DNA of 7,929 bases, taken from NCBI GenBank assembly GCA_964486865.1, contig CAZAOZ010000090.1:1-7929 (forward strand), written 5' to 3'. Within the stretch, counting starts at the first letter, position 1. Each line of letters starts with the position of its first letter. This document shows positions 1 through 5,570 of this stretch, in pieces. Both the position numbers and the translations under genes were made by a program. Origin of the DNA: Ga0077527 sp964486865 (GTDB taxonomy: Bacteria > Pseudomonadota > Gammaproteobacteria > Burkholderiales > SG8-41). Below the pieces are notes generated by a model. It saw only the letters and a program-made list of their open reading frames with translations, did not search any database and was not told where the DNA came from.

Positions 1-69
1 GGGAGTGATGTCGTCGGGGAAGTGACACCACACGATTTCACCGGCGGTGGGCTCACCCCACGCTTTCAT
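1..69 (-). CDS. PemK/MazF-like toxin, N-terminal fragment (runs off window)
   Basis: The reverse complement starts with ATG at 69 and is open to the window edge, giving 23 residues that begin MKAWGEPTAGEIVWCHFPDD. The pattern 'P-x-x-G-[DE]-I-V-W-C-x-F-P' resembles the first beta strand and loop of PemK/MazF-family growth inhibitors, which are ribosome-independent mRNA endoribonucleases. The ATG overlaps the stop of the upstream gene as ATGA, a layout typical of toxin-antitoxin pairs with coupled translation. No strong Shine-Dalgarno precedes it, which fits coupling. The catalytic Arg and Thr/Ser region lies outside the window, so activity cannot be judged. The family call is inferred from the short N-terminus and the overlap. 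Confidence 0.6.
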   Translation of the reverse strand, partial: MKAWGEPTAGEIVWCHFPDDITP

Positions 70-359
70 TTCGCAGCCGGTTCGATGTCGAACAGGCTGG
101 AGCGCACCGAGCGCTTTTTACCCTGCGGCACGCGTTTTTTGATTTGTCGCAGTTGCGCCGCGCTCAGCGGGCCGTCATCTGCTTCGTATTGCGGCAATAT
201 CTTCACGGCCAACTCATGCAGGGCCTGATGTATTGCCTGTGTCTCATCGACGCCCAAACGCTCGGCGATGCGCTTCGCGGTTTCGCGGGTCACGCCGCTT
301 GCGCTGTCGGTGACGCGATAGCGGAAGGCAATCTGGTGGGCAGTTAAACGGGTAGCCAT
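66..359 (-). CDS. Probable antitoxin of a PemK/MazF-type pair (unnamed family, RHH-like)
   Basis: This is a 97-residue basic/acidic protein starting MATRLTAHQIAF. Residues 23-51 (VTRETAKRIAERLGVDETQ and onward) look like the helix-helix part of a ribbon-helix-helix DNA-binding fold. Residues 60-97 form a charged tail with a basic patch (KKR near 77 and 81-83) and SSLFDIEPAAK at the end, the kind of flexible tail that antitoxins use to bind toxin. I do not recognise a named antitoxin family. The ATG at 359 is preferred over the one at 371 because GGGGA (365-369) sits five bases upstream of it, and the promoter at 386-414 would place the RNA start near 379. The stop overlaps the next gene's ATG. 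An inverted repeat over the promoter suggests autorepression. It could instead be an unrelated small regulator, but the overlap and operator favour an antitoxin. Confidence 0.62.
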   Translation of the reverse strand: MATRLTAHQIAFRYRVTDSASGVTRETAKRIAERLGVDETQAIHQALHELAVKILPQYEADDGPLSAAQLRQIKKRVPQGKKRSVRSSLFDIEPAAK

Positions 360-364
360 GATTT

Positions 365-369
365 TCCCC
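365..369 (-). promoter_or_regulatory. Ribosome binding site deciding the antitoxin start
   Basis: The minus strand reads GGGGA followed by AAATC and then ATG at 359. This spacing of five bases supports the internal ATG. An in-frame ATG at 371 would overlap this site and lie too close to the predicted RNA start. Confidence 0.55.
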
Positions 370-375
370 ATTTCT

Positions 376-394
376 GGATATCTATAAGATATCC
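376..394. promoter_or_regulatory. Palindromic operator of the toxin-antitoxin operon
   Basis: A perfect inverted repeat, GGATATC (376-382) and GATATCC (388-394), is separated by TATAA. It lies 17 bases upstream of the antitoxin ATG and covers the predicted -10 box and RNA start. Toxin-antitoxin operons are usually repressed by the antitoxin or the complex binding such a palindrome. The repeat is read directly from the sequence; the role is inferred. Confidence 0.6.
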
Positions 395-414
395 AATTGA
401 CTCTCGACCGTCAA
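386..414 (-). promoter_or_regulatory. Sigma70-like promoter P1 of the toxin-antitoxin operon
   Basis: On the minus strand TTGACG (414-409) is followed after exactly 17 bases by TATCTT (391-386). The -35 matches five of six consensus bases and the -10 four of six. The -10 lies inside the palindromic operator, so a bound repressor would block RNA polymerase. The predicted RNA start near 379 gives a leader of about 20 bases. Confidence 0.5.
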
Positions 415-480
415 TGGGGAAAGGGGTGTTCCATTGGCCGCAGGATGTCGGGCAGGTTGCACAATGCATGGTCATGATAC

Positions 481-509
481 ATTATAACTATTTGTTTTTA
501 TTATGTTAT
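481..509 (-). promoter_or_regulatory. Possible second promoter in AT-rich spacer (towards toxin-antitoxin operon)
   Basis: The minus strand shows ATAACA (509-504), a 17-base spacer, and a perfect TATAAT (486-481) in a very AT-rich stretch (about 480-515) that stands out from the GC-rich surroundings. It points at the antitoxin gene, with a leader of about 115 bases. AT-rich DNA yields such matches by chance, so this is tentative. Confidence 0.3.
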
Positions 510-522
510 TTTAGTATGGGTA

Positions 523-550
523 GGGTGGGCAAAGCGTAGCGTGCCCCCCC
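523..550. repeat. REP-like palindrome (GGGTGGGCA...TGCCCCCCC)
   Basis: GGGTGGGCA (523-531) and TGCCCCCCC (542-550) pair at eight of nine positions around AAGCGTAGCG. The sequence closely resembles a dispersed element I recall from many proteobacterial genomes (core GTGGGCAAAGCG-AGCGTGCCCAC). It lies 37 bases past the stop of the protease gene and between two transcription units, the usual place for REP-type elements. It may act as an RNA 3' end or transcription barrier. There is no T-run after it on the minus strand, so it is not a standard intrinsic terminator. Confidence 0.5.
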
Positions 551-587
551 TGGTTGTCGATGGTGCGACCACGGGAAGTAGCGCGGC

Positions 588-1262
588 TCAGTAGCGCCGA
601 ATCAGCGTCAGCGACTGGCTGTCGCGTTTCATGTCGGTGCGATTGAGAAAGCTCATGCCGAGCAGGGCGATTTTCAGGCCGTCGCCTTCCAGTACCACGG
701 CTTCCACGGCATGCAGCGTAATGTCGCCGACCCTCACCGTATCGAGCGTGATTCGGTAGGCGGCCGCGTGGCCGTTGGCGGTCTGGGTGTAGCCGCGCTG
801 TCCGTTGAGGTAATTGATGCCCAGCTGCCGGGCCTGGCTGCTGGAAATGGCAATTGAGGTGGCGCCGGTATCGACCAGGAACTGCACGGTGTTGCCGTTG
901 ATCTGGCCGAGCGTCTGGTAATGGCCGCGCGCATCCGCAGTCAGCGTCACGGAAGAACCGGCGCCTGTGCTGGTGCCCGATCCGCCGCCGTAGCGGGCGC
1001 TTGAACCCGGCGCCAGCGTCTGGCGCTTGCCCTGGTATTCGATGACTGCGGCGTTGCTGTCGGCGCTGATCAGCTTGACGCCTTCGGGCGTCGCCTGGCC
1101 GGCGGACAGCGTGCGTGGCTTGCCGCCGTCGATGACCACCACGGCCCTGCCGCTGAACAGCCCGACGACGCTGATGTCCGCGGCGCGGGCGGGCGCGGCG
1201 CACAGCAGGAGCAGGCACAGGATTGCTTTAACATAGCCATGTCGCATCGAGAATGTTTCCAT
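588..1262 (-). CDS. Exported retropepsin-like aspartic protease (clan AA)
   Basis: This 224-residue protein opens with a signal peptide: basic MRHGYVK, a Leu/Cys-rich core (residues 13-21) and a likely cleavage after PARA near residue 27, so it should be periplasmic or membrane-associated. Residues 28-90 form a small beta-rich N-terminal module. A Gly/Ser linker follows at about 92-104. Residues 105-224 form a single-lobe retropepsin domain with the catalytic motif FLVDTGATSIAIS (Asp131) and the conserved second hydrophobic-Gly motif ALLGMSFL (about 199-206). As one lobe holds one Asp-Thr-Gly, it should act as a homodimer. Its substrate is unknown. The start at 1262 is chosen because GGGAGG (1267-1272) lies four bases upstream; ATG at 1247 is an alternative that still leaves a signal peptide. 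The gene diverges from the amidotransferase with overlapping start codons. Confidence 0.85.
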   Translation of the reverse strand: METFSMRHGYVKAILCLLLLCAAPARAADISVVGLFSGRAVVVIDGGKPRTLSAGQATPEGVKLISADSNAAVIEYQGKRQTLAPGSSARYGGGSGTSTGAGSSVTLTADARGHYQTLGQINGNTVQFLVDTGATSIAISSSQARQLGINYLNGQRGYTQTANGHAAAYRITLDTVRVGDITLHAVEAVVLEGDGLKIALLGMSFLNRTDMKRDSQSLTLIRRY

Positions 1263-1992
1263 GACGCCTCCCATGAAACCCGTCGCCATTTTTCGCCATA
1301 CGCCCACCGAGGGGCCAGCCTATTTTGCCACGTACCTTGAACGCCGCAATATCCCGTATCAGGTGATCGGCATAGATATCGGAGACCCGGTGCCGGCGGA
1401 TGCGACCGCCTGGTCCGGTCTGTGTTTCATGGGTGGTCCGATGAGTGTCAATGACAATCTGCCGTGGATCGCGCCGGTGCTGGCGCTGATCCGCGATGCG
1501 GTGGCGCGCGACGTGCCGGTGATCGGGCACTGCCTGGGCGGGCAATTGCTGGCGAAGGCGCTGGGCGCGCCGGTGACCCGGAATCCGGTCAAGGAAATCG
1601 GCTGGGGGGCGGTGGAGGCGCTGGATCATCCGGAGGTGCAGCGCTGGCTGGGCGTTGACCTGCGTTCATTTCTGTCGTTTCACTGGCATGGCGAGACCTT
1701 TGCGATTCCTGATGGCGCGACGCGGATTCTGTCGAGCGCGTGGTGCCCCAATCAGGCGTTTGCACTGGGCAGGCATTTCGGCATGCAATGCCATGTCGAG
1801 ATGACCGAAGACCTGATTCGCACCTGGTGCCGCGACTGGGCGAAAGAGGTGGAGGCGCTGGCGGGGCGCGTGGCCTCGGTGCAGACGCCCGTGCAAATGG
1901 AGAACGGCATTAGCGCAAAAGTGCGCGCGCTCAACGCCGTGGCTGACCGGATTTACGATCGTTGGGTCAGCGGCCTCGCCAGCCAGGATTGA
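1261..1992 (+). CDS. Class I glutamine amidotransferase-like protein
   Basis: This 243-residue cytoplasmic protein has the GATase1 fold, in which a Cys-His-Glu triad hydrolyses glutamine to release ammonia. Visible features are FMGGPMSVND (56-65, oxyanion region), the nucleophile elbow VIGHCLGGQLLAKALGAPV with Cys91, the FHWHGETFAIP motif (140-150), and the CHVEM motif with His178 and Glu180. The family resembles stand-alone GMP-synthase-like amidotransferases, some of which cleave gamma-glutamyl bonds; no synthetase domain is attached and the true substrate is unknown. ATG at 1261 has only a weak GAGA (1249-1252) upstream. ATG at 1273 (MKPVAIFRHTP) is a plausible alternative that matches where I would expect the family's conserved N-terminus to begin. 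It converges with the amidohydrolase gene, with 16 bases between stops and no clear terminator. Confidence 0.88.
   Translation: MTPPMKPVAIFRHTPTEGPAYFATYLERRNIPYQVIGIDIGDPVPADATAWSGLCFMGGPMSVNDNLPWIAPVLALIRDAVARDVPVIGHCLGGQLLAKALGAPVTRNPVKEIGWGAVEALDHPEVQRWLGVDLRSFLSFHWHGETFAIPDGATRILSSAWCPNQAFALGRHFGMQCHVEMTEDLIRTWCRDWAKEVEALAGRVASVQTPVQMENGISAKVRALNAVADRIYDRWVSGLASQD
1267..1272 (-). promoter_or_regulatory. Ribosome binding site of the aspartic protease gene
   Basis: The minus strand reads GGGAGG, then CGTC, then ATG at 1262. This strong site fixes the protease start even though it lies inside the first codons of the plus-strand amidotransferase gene. Confidence 0.55.
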
Positions 1993-2008
1993 TCTGGACA
2001 GTACTTTC

Positions 2009-3055
2009 TTAACTGCTCCAGGGTGCTCCGGTGATCAGTCGCCACGCATTGCCATAGGCGACCAGTTGACGGGCGGGCTCGCCCAACGCTTCGAGTATCA
2101 ACTGGCGCTGGCGGGAAATCTGATCCGGATATTGACTGGCTACGGCCGGACGGTAATCGCTCGATGCCAGAAAACGCTGTGGATGCATCTCGATCAGTTT
2201 TTTCCAGTCGGTATTCAGTTGTCCGTTGGTGAAGAGAGTTGAGTGGCGCGCTCCCGATGGTCTGTAAATGGAATCCGGTGGCGGTACGGCAAGATCGAAG
2301 TGGAGGCCGGGGAAGCGTTCGATCAATCCGCGGACATATTCCGGGGTGTAGCGCCTGGAACGCTCCGGGTAACGGATCATGGCGAGATGACACCAGATCA
2401 CTTTCGCTTTGGGATGGCGTTCGAGCATGGATTCGAGCGGCCCCAGCAGGCGATCCTCGATCTCATAGTGAATCTGGAACGCAACACCGAATTCAGCGCT
2501 GAGAGCGAACAGGGTCTGTCCCGCCGGCCCGGTAATGTCGATTGCGATGTCGCGATCGCTCCGCCCGGCGCTCACCTGCTCGGGCGAGGGGTAGTGCCTG
2601 AATTCATGCTCGCCCATGAAGAAATATTTTTCGCTCTCAAGATCCTTTCGTGCTACAGCCAGGAATGCGAGCGGATCACGCCACCAGCGCGGAAACTCCC
2701 CGCTGTTGGTTGTGGGAATGAAGTGCCCAGGGTGCTCGCGGTGCAGGTCGAGCGATGGCGAGCCGGTCTGCGCATTTGCAGGGGCGAACGCGATCTGCGC
2801 GACATTGAGTTCATCCATGTACTCGATCATGCGGGATACATTGGTCATGCCTGCGATGTAGGTTGCCTGCAAATCGATGATCGGCAGGCGGCCTTTTTCC
2901 AGGATGGAGTGAACTCTCCGCCTCCAGGCGCCAATCGCTTCGTTCCGGAGGGTCGGGTCTTTGGCCTGTGCGGAAGCGGTGCCGGGTGTTAACAGTGCGG
3001 GGAGGGCGCAGGCGAGCCCGGTTGCGCCAAGCAGGAACTGGCGTCGATCAGTCAT
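2009..3055 (-). CDS. Tat-exported amidohydrolase-fold (TIM-barrel) protein with degenerate metal site
   Basis: This is a 348-residue protein. The N-terminus MTDRRQFLLGATGLACALPA is a twin-arginine signal (RR at 4-5, hydrophobic core, cleavage near ASAQA at 27-31), so it is folded before export to the periplasm. The rest fits an amidohydrolase_2-type metal-dependent TIM barrel: His196 in FQIHYE (strand 5), His223 in VIWCHLA (strand 6), Asp300 in FLASSD (strand 8) and the C-terminal GNAWRLI motif. The strand-1 motif, normally Asp-x-His-x-His, here reads IIDLQATY (Asp61, Gln63), so the first two metal ligands are missing. It may bind one metal or none. ATG at 3055 is chosen because GGGAA ends about eight bases upstream; ATG at 3061 is an alternative. 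The gene lies 81 bases after chrA on the same strand, without an obvious promoter between. Substrate unknown. Confidence 0.75.
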   Translation of the reverse strand: MTDRRQFLLGATGLACALPALLTPGTASAQAKDPTLRNEAIGAWRRRVHSILEKGRLPIIDLQATYIAGMTNVSRMIEYMDELNVAQIAFAPANAQTGSPSLDLHREHPGHFIPTTNSGEFPRWWRDPLAFLAVARKDLESEKYFFMGEHEFRHYPSPEQVSAGRSDRDIAIDITGPAGQTLFALSAEFGVAFQIHYEIEDRLLGPLESMLERHPKAKVIWCHLAMIRYPERSRRYTPEYVRGLIERFPGLHFDLAVPPPDSIYRPSGARHSTLFTNGQLNTDWKKLIEMHPQRFLASSDYRPAVASQYPDQISRQRQLILEALGEPARQLVAYGNAWRLITGAPWSS

Positions 3056-3136
3056 TTTCATTTCCCGATATGGTTGCTTAAGCACGAGGCCCTGGTTGGA
3101 GGGCGAGTGAATCAATCTTGCCTTGCCAAGCAGGTT

Positions 3137-4495
3137 TCAGAACAGCAGCGTCCATGCCACACCGATGGCGGCACAGACGCCGATCACCGGCATGATGCCG
3201 ATCTTGTAGCGCCACAGCGCAATGAATGCGGCGATGCCGATCAGCGCCGACAGCGCATCGAAGCGGCCCTGCATGCCGTCCGGCCACAGCACGTGATACG
3301 CAAAAAACACCGCGAGGTTGAGAATCACGCCGACCACGGCCGCGGTGATGCCGGTCAGCGGCGCGGTGAATTTCAGGTCGCCGTGCGTGGTTTCAACCAG
3401 CGGGCCGCCGAGAAAAATGAATATGAAGCTCGGCAGGAACGTGAAATACGTAACCACGGCGGCGGCCAGCGCAGCGGCCGTGAACAGGCTGTCCGGGCCG
3501 AGGAATTGCGTGGTCCAGCCGCCGACAAAGCCGACGAAGGCGACCACCATGATCAGCGGGCCGGGAGTGGTTTCCCCCAGTGCCAGGCCGTCGATCATCT
3601 GCAGCGGCGTGACCCAGTGATAGTGTTCGACGGCAGCCTGGTAGACATAGGGCAGCACCGCGTAGGCGCCGCCGAAGGTGAGCAGCGCCGCCTTGGTGAA
3701 AAACCAGCCCATTTGCGTCAGCGTGCCTGACCAGCCGAATTGGGCGACGATCAGCGCCATCACGACGCCCCACAACAGCAGGCCGGCGGCCAGCACCGCG
3801 GCAAAACGCCCCCAACTGAACAGGGCATGCGCGGGAGTCGGCGTGTCATCGTCGATTACCGCGGCGCCGTAATCCTTGTCGGCCGCGGCGCCGTGGCCGC
3901 CGCCGGTGGCAAACAGCGCCGGTGACACGCGCCCGCCGATGTAGCCGATGAGGCCGGCGCCGATGACGATCAGCGGAAACGGCAGATTCAGCGCAAACAG
4001 CGCAATGAATGCGGCGGCGGCGACGCCCCACAGCACGCCGTTTTTCAGCGCACGCGAACCGATGCGCATCGCGGCGAATACCACGATGGCCGTCACCGCC
4101 GGCTTGATGCCGTAGAGCATACCGGCGATGGCCGGCACGCTGCCCCAGGCGATGTAAATCCACGACAGCGCGATCAGGATGAACAGCGAAGGCAGCACAA
4201 ACAGCCCGCCGGCGACGATGCCGCCCCGGGTGCGGTGCATCAGCCAGCCGATGTAAGTGGCAAGCTGCTGCGCTTCCGGGCCGGGCAGCACCATGCAGTA
4301 ATTGAGCGCGTGCAGAAAGCGGCGCTCGGAGATCCAGCGTTTTCGCACGACCAGTTCGTCATGCATGATCGCAATCTGGCCTGCCGGACCGCCGAAGCTG
4401 ATGAAGCCGAGCTTCAGCCAGAAGCGGAAGGCTTCAGCGAAGGATATGGCCGGCGGGGGCGCGGCCGGGGTGGTGTCAGACACCGTGTTGCTCAT
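3137..4495 (-). CDS. chrA: Chromate transporter ChrA (two-domain, long-chain type)
   Basis: This 452-residue inner-membrane protein of the CHR family exports chromate from the cytoplasm. Two homologous CHR domains are visible: about 20-190 with FGGPAGQIA (34-42) and PGPEAQQLAT (71-80), and about 225-450 with FGGAYAVLPYV (274-284) and ETTPGPL (308-314). Many hydrophobic segments lie between, and a hydrophilic linker at about 196-226 joins the halves. The length is usual for long-chain ChrA. A 20-base exact repeat (3214-3233 and 3997-4016) encodes AAFIAL at equivalent places in both halves. It starts 18 bases after chrB with only a poor ribosome binding site, so translation is probably coupled to chrB. 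The family's role in chromate resistance is well known; some members move sulfate-like anions instead. Confidence 0.93.
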   Translation of the reverse strand: MSNTVSDTTPAAPPPAISFAEAFRFWLKLGFISFGGPAGQIAIMHDELVVRKRWISERRFLHALNYCMVLPGPEAQQLATYIGWLMHRTRGGIVAGGLFVLPSLFILIALSWIYIAWGSVPAIAGMLYGIKPAVTAIVVFAAMRIGSRALKNGVLWGVAAAAFIALFALNLPFPLIVIGAGLIGYIGGRVSPALFATGGGHGAAADKDYGAAVIDDDTPTPAHALFSWGRFAAVLAAGLLLWGVVMALIVAQFGWSGTLTQMGWFFTKAALLTFGGAYAVLPYVYQAAVEHYHWVTPLQMIDGLALGETTPGPLIMVVAFVGFVGGWTTQFLGPDSLFTAAALAAAVVTYFTFLPSFIFIFLGGPLVETTHGDLKFTAPLTGITAAVVGVILNLAVFFAYHVLWPDGMQGRFDALSALIGIAAFIALWRYKIGIMPVIGVCAAIGVAWTLLF

Positions 4496-4513
4496 GTCGT
4501 GGCGTTTTTCAGG

Positions 4514-5308
4514 TTAACGATAGGTTTCCGGGTTCCAGGTGTGCTTTTCATCCTGCCCTTCCTTGCACCAGAGATAGAGCGCGTCGTACATCACCATGCC
4601 CTGCCTGAGTTGGTCGTGATCATCGGCGATGAGTCGTGACAGTCCCAACGACAGGGCCACCAGCCCGGCGGATTGTGGCGTAATTTCCGGATGCCCGGTA
4701 TCGGCGCCGCGCACGATGTCCGCCAGCAGCAGCAGCGCGGGATCGGTGAGCCGGAAAATCCGGATAAAGGCGTCGAAACTGCAGCGCGCGCCGTCATGCG
4801 AGAACAGCACGTCGGGCACATCGTACGGGATGGCATCTTTTTCGGAGGCTGTTTTTTTCACCTCCGCCGACGGCACGTACAGAAATTCGGCATCGCGGTC
4901 GAGAAAGCGCGAGATCAGCCAGGGGCAGGCGATGCGGTCAACCTTCGGCCGCTCACGGGTGACCCAGCGCGTCGCGGCACCCGTGGGCTTGCGCATGAGT
5001 GCGCTGCCCGTCGCGCGCATGGCATCGAGGCCGCCCTCGACAAAACTGGCGTTCAGCCCGCGGTCGCGCAGTGCCTTGGCGGCGTTCTGGCTGACTTCGT
5101 GGCCATGCACGCAATAAACGGCAATGGCGGTGGCTGGCGGCAGTTCATCCGCCCATTTTTCGACAGCAGACGGGTCGCGCCGCAACGCGCCCTGCAGCAT
5201 GTCGGGCGCCGCACGAAACGCGGTGTCGCGGCGCACGTCGATGAGCAGCGGCGGGTGTGTTCCGGTGGACAGTGATTGCAGTGCTGCAGGAGTAATGCCA
5301 GCGTCCAT
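4514..5308 (-). CDS. chrB: Rhodanese-ChrB fusion, chromate resistance protein
   Basis: This 264-residue cytoplasmic protein is made of two parts. Residues 1-105 are a rhodanese domain: LLIDVRRDTAF (21-31) and the active-site loop VYCVHGHEVSQ with Cys66. Residues 114-255 match the ChrB C-terminal domain: RWVTRERPKVDRIACPWLIS, then RFLDRDAEFLYVP and LFSHDGARCSFDAF. Classical ChrB carries a different N-terminal region and acts as a chromate-responsive regulator; here a rhodanese takes that place, so a redox or sulfur-transfer role is possible while regulation is uncertain. The start at 5308 is backed by GAGGGAG (5314-5320) five bases upstream. It is the first gene of the pair with chrA, behind the promoter at 5420-5448. 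The chrB symbol is used in the domain sense. Confidence 0.85.
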   Translation of the reverse strand: MDAGITPAALQSLSTGTHPPLLIDVRRDTAFRAAPDMLQGALRRDPSAVEKWADELPPATAIAVYCVHGHEVSQNAAKALRDRGLNASFVEGGLDAMRATGSALMRKPTGAATRWVTRERPKVDRIACPWLISRFLDRDAEFLYVPSAEVKKTASEKDAIPYDVPDVLFSHDGARCSFDAFIRIFRLTDPALLLLADIVRGADTGHPEITPQSAGLVALSLGLSRLIADDHDQLRQGMVMYDALYLWCKEGQDEKHTWNPETYR

Positions 5309-5419
5309 GATGACTCCCTCGCGGTGACTTGGTTAAAAAAACATCACACGAAGGCAGCGCTTGGACGCCGTGCGTCTGGAAACGGGGAGTCTGCCAACGC
5401 CCCCGCGACAACGCCGGTG

Positions 5420-5448
5420 ATTCTGCGAGAACGACCGCGCGATGTCAA
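5420..5448 (-). promoter_or_regulatory. Sigma70-like promoter of chrB-chrA
   Basis: The minus strand has a perfect TTGACA (5448-5443), a 17-base spacer and CAGAAT (5425-5420, four of six). The RNA start would fall near 5413, leaving a leader of about 105 bases. The leader contains a small hairpin GACGC-ACG-GCGTC (5376-5364) and, about 24 bases further, a run of seven T (5340-5334). These are too far apart for a normal terminator. Confidence 0.5.
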
Positions 5449-5462
5449 CGCAGGCCGCATTG

Positions 5463-5529
5463 GTGTTCCCTGATTCACGAGGGTGAATCAGAGCCGTTCT
5501 CACCCTCTCCCTTCGGGACAAGGGAACAC
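5463..5529. repeat. Nested inverted repeats between yajQ and chrB
   Basis: Three perfect pairings overlap here. CTGATTCAC (5470-5478) pairs with GTGAATCAG (5483-5491) around four bases. GTGTTCCC (5463-5470) pairs with GGGAACAC (5522-5529) and encloses the first. GAGGGTGA (5479-5486) pairs with TCACCCTC (5500-5507), which excludes the first hairpin. The segment lies after yajQ and upstream of the chrB promoter. It could be an RNA 3' structure or a protein-binding site; no T-run follows. Confidence 0.5.
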
Positions 5530-5559
5530 TTGAGGCAGAGCAGAGGGATGGGGAGAGGG
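5503..5559. repeat. REP-like inverted repeat (CCCTCTCCC...GGGAGAGGG)
   Basis: CCCTCTCCC (5503-5511) and GGGAGAGGG (5551-5559) are perfect nine-base complements around 39 bases that include CTTCGGGACAAGGG. The wording 'CCCTCTCCC TTCGGG' recalls dispersed palindromic repeats common in GC-rich proteobacteria. It starts 11 bases past the yajQ stop, consistent with an mRNA 3'-end element. This copy seems expanded or degenerate. Confidence 0.45.
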
Positions 5560-5570
5560 ATGGAGTGACC

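Noticed and set aside
511..1218. Minus-strand frame of 235 codons overlapping the aspartic protease
   Set aside because: It is an Arg-rich out-of-frame shadow; the other frame has the signal peptide and the DTG motif.
1994..2021. Possible bidirectional terminator between the convergent stops (CTGGA...TCCAG)
   Set aside because: The stem is only five bases with an 18-base loop and no T-run on either strand; too weak to call.
2243..2992. Plus-strand open frame of 249 codons opposite the amidohydrolase gene
   Set aside because: It is fully antisense to a gene with a Tat signal and barrel motifs, and the translation has no recognisable domain.
3056..3136. Promoter or terminator between chrA and the amidohydrolase gene
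   Set aside because: I found no convincing -35/-10 pair and no hairpin with a T-run; the palindrome CTTGGCAAG alone is too short to interpret.
3074..3730. Plus-strand open frame of 218 codons opposite chrA
   Set aside because: The translation is rich in Gln, Arg, His and Asp, as expected from the complement of a membrane-protein gene, and has no motif.
4673..5275. Plus-strand open frame of 200 codons opposite the rhodanese-ChrB gene
   Set aside because: It is antisense to a well-supported gene and shows no family features or ribosome site.
5334..5376. Attenuator in the chrB leader (GACGC-ACG-GCGTC hairpin and T7)
   Set aside because: The T-run is about 24 bases after the short hairpin, so it does not form an intrinsic terminator; no leader peptide is evident.
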